Assembly (NCBI GenBank): GCA_009733775.1 | Contig: WOGZ01000018.1 | Location: 9,120-73,119, forward strand | DNA: 64,000 nucleotides | Origin: Alectoria sarmentosa | Taxonomy: Eukaryota; Ascomycota; Lecanoromycetes; Lecanorales; Parmeliaceae | Reading direction: 5' to 3' | Shown: one piece after another, positions 9,657-19,032 of the stretch | Position numbering within the stretch: the first letter of the stretch is position 1 | Layout of the letters: each line of letters starts with the position of its first letter | The notes under the pieces: model-generated | Seen by the model: the letters and a program-made list of their open reading frames with translations, nothing else | The model's database searches: none | Told to the model about the DNA's origin: nothing | Translations under genes and position numbers: made by a program

Positions 9657-10904
9657 CTAAGAGTACCCCTTCGGCACCTCAGGCGGCGGACCATGCGCCG
9701 CCATCATCTCCTCAAAAGCCTGCACGAATTCCCTCGGCGCGTCCGGCTTGAAAAACAGCTCCAGATTCCGCCACGTCTCTTCCATCTTCTCATGACTCCT
9801 CTCAAGCATCGTCTTCTCGAAATCTTTAATCGCATCGAACAGCTCCGTGTTTTCGCCTTCGGTGCTGGCCTTCACGATCGCTTTGCTGAGATCCATAGCG
9901 TCGGCCATGGCCAGATTGACCCCTTCGCCTGCAAACGGCGTCATCAGATGCGCCGCGTCGCCCAAGATAGTAAGGCCCGGCTTCGAGGTCCACGAAAAGT
10001 CCGTGGGGAGCATATAGAAAGGGCGAGCTACGATATCCGGATTCGCGTGCGTGATTAGACCTTTCAGCTCCTCGTTCCAATCCTGGAACTCCTCCTCCAG
10101 CATGTAAGTCTTAGTAGCCACGGCATCCGACCAATCCACTCCCACGTCTTTGAGCCACGTCTCGGGTTTCTGGAGCATGATGTAGGTGCGGATCGAGCCG
10201 TCGCCATTTCGTTGCCCCACCAAGCCTTTCCTGTCCGAAAAGGCGAAATAGGCGCCCTGGCCTACCAGCTTCGAAATTGCAGGATGCAGAGTATCGACGG
10301 AGCGGATGCGGGTGTCGAGGCAGGAGATCGTAGAATAATGTGGTTTGGTGTCCGAGAGAAGAGGGCGGACCTTAGACCAGGCACCATCGGCGCCGACCAC
10401 GAGATCAAAGGTTTCCATCCGAGTGCCAGAAGCGGTTTCAAGATGGACCTCATGTTTGCCGTCATCATTGCCGCTTAGGGATATCGAGCGCACTTTATGC
10501 CCCCACTGTATCGCATCCTCGGGCAACGAGTCCAGGAGCAATCCTCGCAGCTGTATACGATCCACTTCCGGCCTGTTGTTACGCCCTTGCGTGTCGACTT
10601 CCTCCATGAACAGCTTGCCGTGTTTGTCGGCCACACGCATGTCTTCGCCTTCGCTGCGGGCAATTTTCTTCCATTCAGAGTAGAGACCAGCTGCGTGGAG
10701 GGCGAGTTGCCCGGATTCCTCGTGCAAATCGAGCGAACCGCCTTGCTCTCTGCTGGTACGCGATGGCTCCGCCTCATAGAGTGCGAATGGGATGTTGGCG
10801 AGGTGAAGGAGACGGGCGAGGACAAGACCACCGGGCCCGGCACCAATAATGGCGATTCGTGGGGAGGGTGTTATTATTGAGACCATGGCTTGAGAACGTT
10901 TCAA
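9657..10904 (-). CDS. FAD-dependent monooxygenase (TetX/salicylate hydroxylase type)
   Basis: Single exon, 415 aa. Class A flavoprotein monooxygenases use NAD(P)H and O2 to hydroxylate aromatic or polycyclic substrates. Motifs in order are the dinucleotide fold IIGAGPGGLVLARLL (about residues 19-33), FDLVVGADGAWSKVRPLL (the DG motif) and LTILGDAAHLMTPFAGEG (the GD motif that closes on FAD ribose). The overall look is closest to TetX-like fungal enzymes. M7 (ATGGTC, context GCCATGG) is an alternative start six codons in. The ends are complete and the frame is intact. It lies back to back with PRP18 across a 544-bp region that holds a perfect inverted repeat. Confidence 0.88.
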   Translation of the reverse strand: MKRSQAMVSIITPSPRIAIIGAGPGGLVLARLLHLANIPFALYEAEPSRTSREQGGSLDLHEESGQLALHAAGLYSEWKKIARSEGEDMRVADKHGKLFMEEVDTQGRNNRPEVDRIQLRGLLLDSLPEDAIQWGHKVRSISLSGNDDGKHEVHLETASGTRMETFDLVVGADGAWSKVRPLLSDTKPHYSTISCLDTRIRSVDTLHPAISKLVGQGAYFAFSDRKGLVGQRNGDGSIRTYIMLQKPETWLKDVGVDWSDAVATKTYMLEEEFQDWNEELKGLITHANPDIVARPFYMLPTDFSWTSKPGLTILGDAAHLMTPFAGEGVNLAMADAMDLSKAIVKASTEGENTELFDAIKDFEKTMLERSHEKMEETWRNLELFFKPDAPREFVQAFEEMMAAHGPPPEVPKGYS

Positions 10905-11448
10905 GTAAAGGAGAAGTCAGAAGGAGATGCTTTCTTTGAATGTTTGAAAAAGATAGCAGAGATACTGATGTTGATTGAGGGGCGAGACAGCTGATACCGG
11001 ACAACGGGAGATGTCATATCCCTTTATACACGTACCAGTGTTGGAGAAGAAAGAAATTTCTGGCGAAACGCGGTTTCGGACTGTTGCACGGACTTTTGGC
11101 AGCAGTCCGAGCCAACAGATTCAACGGCCATGCTATCGAAATGGTAACAATCAGACACTCGTAATGGACTCCGTGGAGGAGTCCATTGAGAATCCGACGC
11201 CACAAACATCATCTTTTAGCGAAAATTTCCCGTAGATGGAGAAGAAAAGAAATTCGTAGACCGACAGAGTGGCTTCGAAGATGTGCGCTCAGTGCCAAGA
11301 CCTTCAGCCTTATGACGATCATGGAGGTCGAAAATCCTTCCGCCTGAACTTCTAAACCTCAGTTACCTCAATTTCCAACAACACATTCACTAAACTCACA
11401 CCTCGCTCACCAATTAACTTTCACACCACATCCCAAACACCACTCACC
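10905..11448. promoter_or_regulatory. divergent promoter region between FAD monooxygenase and PRP18
   Basis: 544 bp separate the two divergent starts. Pyrimidine and CAA-rich sequence just before 11449 fits a PRP18 5' leader. A 10-bp perfect inverted repeat lies at 11163-11187 (listed separately). No other gene is seen. Confidence 0.5.
11163..11187. promoter_or_regulatory. perfect inverted repeat, candidate operator
   Basis: AATGGACTCC, a 5-nt spacer GTGGA, then GGAGTCCATT: perfect 10-bp arms. The centre also reads CTCCGTGGAG. Dimeric zinc-cluster regulators bind such spaced palindromes, so control of the monooxygenase gene is a reasonable inference. No binding factor is shown by the window. 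Confidence 0.5.
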
Positions 11449-12543
11449 ATGGACTTCGCCTCCCTAATGTCCGCCGAGATCTCCAAATCCACCTCCTCCA
11501 AACCCTCATCCTCACCAACCCCCCCCCCCGAACCGACCAAAAAGTACCTCAAGCGCGCCGAACTCGAAGCCCAACGCCAACAAGCCTACCTCGACTCCCA
11601 AGCCGTCATCCGCCGCGAGCGCGAAGCCAAGCTCCTCCAGAAGCGGAAACGCGACGAAGAAGATGCCGTCCGCGACGCGGACCGAGACGGGAAGCGGCGA
11701 CGCCTGGCCGAGGAATCACGGATCCGCCGCGAGGAAGAGGAAGCGAAGAAAGAGCGGGCGAGGAGGAAACGGCTAGGCTTGCCCGAACTAATTGATAAGA
11801 CGACGGGAGATGGGACGCCGGTGCCTGAAAGCGAAGTAGATATACTGGAGCCCGAGCTCACATCGAAACTGCGCGCGCTCTCGGAACCAGCGCTCCTCTT
11901 CGGCGAAACGCACCCGCAGCGTCTGCGCCGGTACTACAAACTCGTCGCCATCGCCCCCTCGCAGCCCACCATGACGACGGGACCCATCCCCACCACACTG
12001 TCCCTACTTCCGGAATCCGAGATGAAAGTTTCTTCAACGATACCCAAAGATGGCGAAGGCCGGGGATTCCTCTTCCGTCAACTAGCCTCCTACTTCACAA
12101 TGGTACTGACGGAGTGGTCGCGGGCCCTCGCCTCCCGCGCCATCAGCGTCAAGGAATCCCACCAAGGCAAGCAAGCCTACAACGCCTACGTGCAATCCCG
12201 CACCAACATGACGCCGCTGTTCCGGAAATTCGAATCGGGCCAACTCGAAGACGGGATCCTGACGCCCATGGTGGAGATTGTAGTCGCGGCGCAAGAGAAG
12301 CGCTACGTGGACGCCAACGACGGGTATCTACGACTGTCGATTGGCAAGGCGGCGTGGCCGATTGGGGTGACCATGGTTGGGATACACGAGCGGAGTGCGC
12401 GGGAGAAGCTGCACGAGAGCGATAACGCGGCGCATATCATGAGCGACGAGGTGACGAGGAAGTTTCTGCAGAGTATTAAGCGGTGTTTGAGCTTCGCGCA
12501 GACGAGGTGGCCGCCGGAGGATCTGATGCAGTTGATGGGTTAG
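11449..12543 (+). CDS. PRP18: pre-mRNA splicing factor Prp18
   Basis: Single exon, 364 aa. Prp18 acts in the second catalytic step of splicing with Slu7 and the U5 snRNP, in the nucleus. The N-terminus has the splicing-factor motif KKYLKRAELEAQRQQAYL, followed by a long basic, charged helix (about residues 60-110). The C-terminal Prp18 domain (about 200-355) includes LASYFTMVLTEWSRALASR, the YVQSRTNMTPLFRKFESGQL loop region, YLRLSIGKAAWPIGVTMVG (the conserved region essential for the second step) and the closing CLSFAQTRWPPEDLMQLMG. Length and end match the family. The context ACCATGG supports the start. Confidence 0.95.
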   Translation: MDFASLMSAEISKSTSSKPSSSPTPPPEPTKKYLKRAELEAQRQQAYLDSQAVIRREREAKLLQKRKRDEEDAVRDADRDGKRRRLAEESRIRREEEEAKKERARRKRLGLPELIDKTTGDGTPVPESEVDILEPELTSKLRALSEPALLFGETHPQRLRRYYKLVAIAPSQPTMTTGPIPTTLSLLPESEMKVSSTIPKDGEGRGFLFRQLASYFTMVLTEWSRALASRAISVKESHQGKQAYNAYVQSRTNMTPLFRKFESGQLEDGILTPMVEIVVAAQEKRYVDANDGYLRLSIGKAAWPIGVTMVGIHERSAREKLHESDNAAHIMSDEVTRKFLQSIKRCLSFAQTRWPPEDLMQLMG

Positions 12544-12867
12544 ACTGGGCCTGAATGAGTAGAATATTTACTCTACGTAGGTGAACTTGTGGTAGCGTGG
12601 CTAGAGCCAGAAGCCCGTGCTCAATGCTAAAGACATTCGGTCTGTATCCAGAGAATTCCTCCCATATATATATTCCCCAGGGGTATCTCCATGCAATTGC
12701 GTCTGATTAAAAGACCCGGAGTCAGACCTGCTTTCCCACACTCAATTGCCGCTAGAACCCCTTCACCAAAGCTTTATCGTCATATCGCGGGAGGATTCCC
12801 TTTCATTCCCAACACCGTTGGCTCACAGCGGTCCCCAAAAACACCATTCAGCAGAGGCGCAGATGTG
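12544..12867. other. convergent 3' region
   Basis: Downstream of PRP18 (plus) and of the BTB gene (minus). No gene or repeat seen. Confidence 0.45.
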
Positions 12868-14703
12868 TCAACTCAAGAACCCCCTGGCCATATTCCTACC
12901 CCTCTGTCCGCTGACCGCATCCAACTTGACAGCACAAAGCACAATCTCCATGTTGCCACCCTCCTCTCCCTGGCCAATTCTAGGTGAGTATTCCACCCTT
13001 GGCTGTACTCGCATTCTCCACTGCCCTTTCCTCACTATCCATTCGCCAAACTCATCCAAGCTTCCCTTTCGCTTTCGTTTCTTAGTCGAAGGCGGCCGCG
13101 TACTTGAAGGGCGCGTTGTAGAATGAGGCCAGGAATGGCCTGGCGCCAGGCTAGTGGAAGAAGGCGTGGATGGTTCTGGATTATACTCAAGCTCTTGTTG
13201 GTAATCTAGAGCGCTTTCATCCAACGTGTGTTCTTGGCCGTCAAGTACGACATGTGCGTCTGGCCCGATACGGATTTTGACTCTGTCTTCACTCAGTGGC
13301 GTGTTTGCTGGACTCGCTGTGGCAGCGGACGCACCACCTGAGGACATCATGAGACCGAGTGGCAGATTGTGGGGCAGGTTCATTTTATCAGCCACGGTCT
13401 GGAAGAGGCTAGATATGCGCGCTTTGGTAGCACCGTAGAAATCAGCGCGCATGCTGCGAAAATCGATCTTCGTCTCCTGACTTCCTATTTCGACGATGGC
13501 TTCGTAGCTTGTCTCGTCGACGAAAGGCCGCGCGTAATTGACCCAGCCACCTAACGGCGATTGGTCGGAGGGTGATGCGTCGTTGACGAAGGATATTCCG
13601 GATTTGTGGAGGTCTTCGAGCTGCATTATGATCTCCGATTTTCCACGTTCGGCGTTGTAGCTGATGGAATGCACAAATATCTTGTGCATAAGGCCTTTGA
13701 AGCCGTAGTATTTGCAATCGACAAGTAGCTGGGCGCGGTGCTCCTTGTCGCGTATTTTGAGGGGGTAGCCACGGGATAGGTGGATGAGATCGTCAAAAAC
13801 TTCAGGGCTACGGTTCGTTACACTTTGCGGTTGTACTGCTGGAGGGCGCATGAGACCCCTGCTTTCGAGGCCTGGAAATGCATCGTCGCGGGAGCCCAGA
13901 AAGCCTGCAAAGCCTAGGGAGAAGAAATTGGAGGAATTTCCTGGGCCGGAGAAGGTATCGCGGGGTATCTGGAACTGTCGACCCCCTATTGAGACGAATA
14001 TTTCGGAGTCGAAGAGCTGGGATATGAGGCGTTGCAGGCTGTAAAACTGTGCGTCGGCGTAGAGCCTGACATAATGGGCGTTGTCTCTTGGATGGACGTA
14101 GTATCCTATGGTCACATTAGTGAAACGCTCGAAAGGTGGCCATTTGATTGCTGTACCTTGTAAATGCCTGCATATATCGGCGAAAGTATCCGGATCCCGG
14201 TCGATGAAGAGCGTTTTCGTCGGTCCGTTGCCACTGTCATCTTGTCGGAGCTGCTCCTCAAAGTAGGTTGAGAAATACGAGGGCGCTCTAGGGATTTCAG
14301 CGACAGACGACTCACTCCCCCCTGAAAAGATAAGCTTACCATCCGAATTGATCGAGGCTCCAGACAGCCTGAACAGCCTCCAACCAATCTGTATGGAGAA
14401 CGCCTTCTCATGGGGCAATATGGATTGTCCGTTCCGCATCAGGAGGTCTCCTGTGCGCATTACGCCCGGCGTTCTGATCGAGGCTTTTCCGTTTGAGATA
14501 GAGGATGCATCTGAGGTTGTGATTCTCCTCTTTCCCATGTTTTCTGCTGCAAAATTCTCGAACTCGGATCTCGATGGTCCTGATCCGCTGGAAACAATTG
14601 AACCTCCTTGTGTGTCATCTCCAACCCACATGTCTTGTGTGCGGCTGTCCACGGCAAACATTGCTTGTGAAGCAAGACCCAAGCCAGAGTCCAGATTTTT
14701 CAT
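12868..14703 (-). CDS. tandem BTB/POZ (T1-type) domain protein
   Basis: Read as 12868-14105 plus 14157-14703, about 594 aa. A 51-nt intron (14106-14156, GTACAG...ACCATAG with a CACTAAT branch site) is a multiple of three, so the frame stays open through it. Splicing restores DICRHLQGYYVHPRDN, the classic BTB strand, in place of a 17-residue insert. The first BTB domain (about residues 97-205) has FSIQIGWRLFRLSG and YFSTYFEEQL. The second (about 215-330) has IFVSIGGRQFQIPRDTF, SPEVFDDLIHLSRGYPL and ELLVDCKYYGF-like sequence. BTB domains mediate oligomerisation or cullin-3 adaptor contacts; the role here is unknown. The C-terminus has a basic patch KKRKRKGS, a possible nuclear signal. Confidence 0.8.
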   Translation of the reverse strand: MKNLDSGLGLASQAMFAVDSRTQDMWVGDDTQGGSIVSSGSGPSRSEFENFAAENMGKRRITTSDASSISNGKASIRTPGVMRTGDLLMRNGQSILPHEKAFSIQIGWRLFRLSGASINSDGKLIFSGGSESSVAEIPRAPSYFSTYFEEQLRQDDSGNGPTKTLFIDRDPDTFADICRHLQGTAIKWPPFERFTNVTIGYYVHPRDNAHYVRLYADAQFYSLQRLISQLFDSEIFVSIGGRQFQIPRDTFSGPGNSSNFFSLGFAGFLGSRDDAFPGLESRGLMRPPAVQPQSVTNRSPEVFDDLIHLSRGYPLKIRDKEHRAQLLVDCKYYGFKGLMHKIFVHSISYNAERGKSEIIMQLEDLHKSGISFVNDASPSDQSPLGGWVNYARPFVDETSYEAIVEIGSQETKIDFRSMRADFYGATKARISSLFQTVADKMNLPHNLPLGLMMSSGGASAATASPANTPLSEDRVKIRIGPDAHVVLDGQEHTLDESALDYQQELEYNPEPSTPSSTSLAPGHSWPHSTTRPSSTRPPSTKKRKRKGSLDEFGEWIVRKGQWRMRVQPRVEYSPRIGQGEEGGNMEIVLCAVKLDAVSGQRGRNMARGFLS

Positions 14704-15523
14704 GCAGCTCGAGATAACGACTAGGGGGCAAATCTAACAGGCTGAGCACCGGGAATCCAACAGCCACGCGGCGGGGAGATTGCGGCCAATGTATTGGGAG
14801 GGAGGCAGCTCCGGCTGACATTTAAAAGCAAGGTTGTCCAGGGCGTAAGCAGAAAATTTCTGGTAGGCTCATCAAGCGAGGTACGTGTGCGAAGGTGACA
14901 CCGCATATGAGTGGAAGACCGATAGTTGGAAGGGTATTGAGAAGACAGAGGTAATCTTAGAAGGATAGAAGGTAGTTGAACATGCTGGAAGTTTGGCCAG
15001 CAGTGGCAGCAGTGTCTACGGAGCTCGAGTAATTGTGACAGGGACCGTTGGTCGCGGTAGAGCAGTCATATTGTTGATATCGCGTTCAACCATGAACTTT
15101 TCCAGGCGCTCAATTGGGAATATGCAGGTAGAAGGGGTACAAGGAGAGGCTGTCTCGAGACGCTTCAGATGTGTGCATAATATACGAGGGTCTAGCCATT
15201 AATTTTCCGAATGCAGGGTCCAAGAGGTCTCTTGGCACGCGGATTTCCCTCCGCTCCTCCAACTCTCTCTCCCCCACTCTTATAAACCCACCTCTCCCTT
15301 CCTCTCCCCACACTTTGCCGTTTCGGGCTGATTTTGCTATCATTACCAGATCTCTTTTTCTATGATTGAAGAACAGGGGCTCGCTAGGGAGTGTGAATCT
15401 TCATCTTCGTTGAAGGTGGCTTCTCAATCCTAGCGACATCAAGACAATGCATTCATTCGTTACAATTACAATTCATCTTCAGTGAAGGCAAGAAGTTTCC
15501 AGAGTCCAGAGCCTCCAAGTTCT
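14704..15523. other. gene-free stretch
   Basis: Upstream of the BTB gene and downstream of the LCAT-like gene (both minus). ORFs are short and unrecognisable. A CT-rich patch lies at 15230-15310. Confidence 0.45.
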
Positions 15524-18253
15524 CTACAAGGCCGACCATCCATCAATTCTCTCCATCTCCATCTCCATTCCCAGCCCAGTCCCCTTCCTTCTCCCTTCAA
15601 TTACAGCAGCCAAAAGCTTTCCCACCGCCTCTAGGTCTCCCAGTAAGCCCACATGTCCCCTCTCCGTCTTCACCTTCCCACCCTTTGTACAAAGGTACCC
15701 TGGCGGCAACATAGCTGCTCGAGCAAGGCACACCCCATCGCCACTTGCAAACTGCAAATCATCATAAGCATCCGCGCGCCTGATTCCGTCGCGGGAAGCA
15801 ACGCGAGCAGCCACTACGGTGGGGGTGTTGTTGGCGTAAAGGATTGCAAGGGGAGGGTAGCGATTATTGAAGGTGTGGCCCGCAATATGAGCCATTTCTG
15901 ATTTAAAAGCTATTGTCTGGTCGAGCGTGCGTTTGAGATAGGCCAGGGCGTTTGGAAGAGGAATGGTGCTCTGAGGGCCGTTGCCGTGATGAGGTGAAGA
16001 GGAAGATGATCCCAATTGAGGGTCGAGAGAGCGGGCATATGAAGCGTTTGCGAAATCGTTGATCCTGGTGGAAGCGGCGTTGGCGGCATCTGCCAGCGTG
16101 GATTTGTCGTCTCTTGAACGAGAGACGGATGATTTCCTGCCAGGCAATGCGAATGAAGGGAAAGAGGGAAGCATATCAGCCATTGAACCCAAGAGGCTCT
16201 TGTTCTCTGGGGGATGAGCAGGAGGTAGCGCAGGAGCTATGCAAGGTGACCACGCATACTGCTTCCAATGTTCCACGTTAAAGAAATTTACCCGGTAATC
16301 TTCTTTGGTCACCTTGTTGATAAAGCATTTGCCATCTTCTGGCAGCAAAAGAAAGCTACTTCGTAGCGTAAAGTTAACCTGCGCAGTAAGAACATTTGAA
16401 CTCAAAAGCACTTCATCTCCATTTCGTAGAGGTCCAAGAATGTTAACACAGTGCTGTGGAACGCCAGCAAATACCACGCCCTTGAAGAGCTCCGGTCGCT
16501 GGTTGACTGAATGTCGCGTGATCAGTCCGCCCATGCTGTGTGCGAGGATAGTCACTCCTCTTTCATGGTCAGGCACACCACCCGCATTGCATGGTAGCCT
16601 TTCGAGAAATTCGATAAGCCTTCGACTGAGCAGATGTGGGCTCAATCTCCAGTCGTAACCATAGTCATGAACTCGTAAGGTACCATCTTGTGCATTTTTG
16701 CAAGCCCGTAATCGCTTTAGAAGGCGTCTACCCATATCGACAGGACCGATGTGACTCAGCATGCCTGAGGCATATATATGATCTTCCATGTTCTCTTCGT
16801 CTTCTGGCTGAAGTCCCACTTCTAGATCGACCTTGCGAATGTTAAGGCCAACTTTGATAGGAACCCATAGTTGACGGTTAGGTGGCTTTGTAGATCGCAA
16901 TATAGATCCTCGATATCCACCCATAACTACCAGGTCTCCCGTCAGATGTTCGAGAGCCTGCTCCAGGTACGGATGGGTTGATTTTGGCTTTCTATCCGTT
17001 GTGGTGGCGTTCATCCCCAACAACTGCAGACCCTGAGGCCCGGTACCACCTTGCATTGCATAGGCTCGATCGTAGACTGTGGCTTCTCCATAAGTGTTTC
17101 GTAGTGGTCCTTTGATCTCGCTGTGAGCCCGAGGCTTTGTGAAATCTGGGCGAAAAGCGTCCAGATTTAGACTAGATACATTGGGCATTCTTGGTAGTTT
17201 GATACTTGAATCCTGAAGACTATCTTTGATCGCCTTCATCCTACTGTTGACCTGATCCTGTACATTCTCCCATCTGCTGTCGTCGCCAAGGGAGGAACCT
17301 GTAGAGGTAGCTCGGCGAAGCATGAGAGACTGATCAGAAGTAGACCGATGTAACCGTGAGCCGTGAGGCGACATGGGGGTCGTATCGGACGATGCCCTTC
17401 GACCTCTCATGCTAGGGCTTGGACAGTGGGGCGTATTTGAATGCGGTTCCCGGTGTCCGTTCCCATTAGACGACAAGTGGGGGACTATACCATTTTGTCC
17501 TATCGCAGGGTCACGACCTGACCACCTTTCAGTTCGGGTGCCGAAGCCCAAGCCTGATTGTGTATCGGCGACTGTGTTGGCCCTTTTCTGCCTTGTTGCA
17601 GCTCTCTGTATCGGAGAGCGAGACCGGGTACTGCTGAGGATTGAAGAAAGACTGGGGACCGAGATGTCTCTGAAAATTGGCGTTTTGGATAGAGATGGGA
17701 GATTGAAGCTCGAAAAGTAGCGCCTGATGTTCAGGTCTGATAGTATGCTAGTAGGTTCCATTTCCTGATGATCCTGACCATGTGTCTTTATTCTTTCGAA
17801 CGGCCTGGGTTCTGCTCTCCATGGTGAAGGGAGAGCGATGGAGTGTTGTTCCTTCGTCGATGTGAAGGGCTCCTCGGAGGAGTGACGGGGCGTTCTTGGC
17901 TCTCCATTCACATCATCATCTTCCTGGCCGTGTTCGTTGTTATCGGCAGCACCGTCAAACATGCCAGCACCATTCAAGCCTCCCAAGGCCGCAGCCTTTT
18001 CCGCAGCGGGTGTCTGAGGAGACATCAATCTTGTCTGAGCTCTGCTGATGCTGACGCCAACAACTGAATTGGCATCCTCTTCAAGCAGCGGGGTGCCGTC
18101 TTGTTGCTCGTCTGGAGAAGAGCCATCGCGATCTTGAGGGAAGATGGACTCGAAGCGCGGCTCTGGCATTTCTAGGTACAACAGCTTCGCCGACGAGGCA
18201 TTTGGAGTTGCAGGAGTCCTCACGGAGTCGGTTTGGGAGGCGTTGGGTGTCAT
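15524..18253 (-). CDS. LCAT-like alpha/beta hydrolase
   Basis: Single exon, 909 aa. Residues 1-420 are Ser/Pro-rich and probably disordered (e.g. SLSSILSSTRSRSPIQ), consistent with a phosphorylated tail. The hydrolase part (about 430-680) has VMGGYRGSIL, VHDYGYDWRLSPHLLSRRL and the nucleophile elbow VTILAHSMGGL with Ser573. LCAT and phospholipase relatives show the same YDWR to GHSMGG spacing; they transfer or hydrolyse fatty acyl groups of phospholipids. No signal peptide or clear membrane segment is visible, so it may be cytosolic and membrane-associated. The C-terminus runs to near-basic residues ending in GWSAL. The catalytic Asp and His cannot be fixed by eye; His in NVEHWKQY or AHIAGHTF are candidates only. 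Confidence 0.75.
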   Translation of the reverse strand: MTPNASQTDSVRTPATPNASSAKLLYLEMPEPRFESIFPQDRDGSSPDEQQDGTPLLEEDANSVVGVSISRAQTRLMSPQTPAAEKAAALGGLNGAGMFDGAADNNEHGQEDDDVNGEPRTPRHSSEEPFTSTKEQHSIALPSPWRAEPRPFERIKTHGQDHQEMEPTSILSDLNIRRYFSSFNLPSLSKTPIFRDISVPSLSSILSSTRSRSPIQRAATRQKRANTVADTQSGLGFGTRTERWSGRDPAIGQNGIVPHLSSNGNGHREPHSNTPHCPSPSMRGRRASSDTTPMSPHGSRLHRSTSDQSLMLRRATSTGSSLGDDSRWENVQDQVNSRMKAIKDSLQDSSIKLPRMPNVSSLNLDAFRPDFTKPRAHSEIKGPLRNTYGEATVYDRAYAMQGGTGPQGLQLLGMNATTTDRKPKSTHPYLEQALEHLTGDLVVMGGYRGSILRSTKPPNRQLWVPIKVGLNIRKVDLEVGLQPEDEENMEDHIYASGMLSHIGPVDMGRRLLKRLRACKNAQDGTLRVHDYGYDWRLSPHLLSRRLIEFLERLPCNAGGVPDHERGVTILAHSMGGLITRHSVNQRPELFKGVVFAGVPQHCVNILGPLRNGDEVLLSSNVLTAQVNFTLRSSFLLLPEDGKCFINKVTKEDYRVNFFNVEHWKQYAWSPCIAPALPPAHPPENKSLLGSMADMLPSFPSFALPGRKSSVSRSRDDKSTLADAANAASTRINDFANASYARSLDPQLGSSSSSPHHGNGPQSTIPLPNALAYLKRTLDQTIAFKSEMAHIAGHTFNNRYPPLAILYANNTPTVVAARVASRDGIRRADAYDDLQFASGDGVCLARAAMLPPGYLCTKGGKVKTERGHVGLLGDLEAVGKLLAAVIEGRRKGTGLGMEMEMERIDGWSAL

Positions 18254-19032
18254 TGCCGTTAGTGTTGGGCAAATTTAGGTGGTAGGAACAATGAGGGTAA
18301 GTAATACGGGTGTCGCTTGGTTTCAAAACAGGTGGATGGCACGCATTGAGATTCAGTCGGGAAGAAGATCTGTCGGCAGCATGGTGCCAATTATCATGTT
18401 ACAATTAGACATTCTGAAGTCAAGACAGGAAGCATCAGTCAGCATCAGTGGGTAAGCATCATTCACGGACTGGGGTAGGGGTAGCGTTCGCGAGACCCGC
18501 CTCAGCCCTTTATCTGGCCTCTCATCCTTGGTGAAGTACAAGACTGGTTCGGATGCTGCACTTTCGCTTGCTATTGATCCGCAAGCAAATTGTAGCATTC
18601 ATGATGCCGTTGATGAGACGCTTTGCTTATTCCGAGTAGCATCAAGGATCAACGTCGATGCCAAGATGCCTTCGACAGCCATCCCACCCAAACGGCTGAG
18701 GGGCATTAGTTTGGTTGAATACAGTTTAGCTTATCCATGCTAGTGGCTTGGCCTTACCGGCTCCTAGGCTGAATCTTCAACCTCCCCTCCTGCACCACCC
18801 ACCCTTCCATCGACTTCACTGAAAGGTCATAAGGACCGAAGGTAGACACACCGTGTTTCTTTCATACTTCGGCCCAAGAACAGCTTCGACCTTCAATAGC
18901 ACAGCAGTAACAAAGGGTTTGCTCAAACGCTGCCAAAACCATCCATCTGTCTGACCAGCCCGAAGTGAAGAATTTCTTAATCTTGCCCCGGTTCTTGCAA
19001 CGCTTCAGATCCCCCCAAGCAGCATCAGCAAA
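18254..19032. promoter_or_regulatory. divergent promoter region between LCAT-like gene and RSD1
   Basis: About 780 bp between divergent starts. CAAAGG/CCTTTG-like and pyrimidine-rich leader sequence precedes 19033. No coding feature is supported. Confidence 0.4.

Noticed and set aside
10345..10880. Plus-strand ORFs opposite the FAD monooxygenase
   Set aside because: No domain; the minus frame has all three flavoenzyme motifs.
5351..10904. Secondary-metabolite gene cluster
   Set aside because: No polyketide synthase, NRPS or terpene synthase signature is present; only tailoring-type enzymes and relics are seen.
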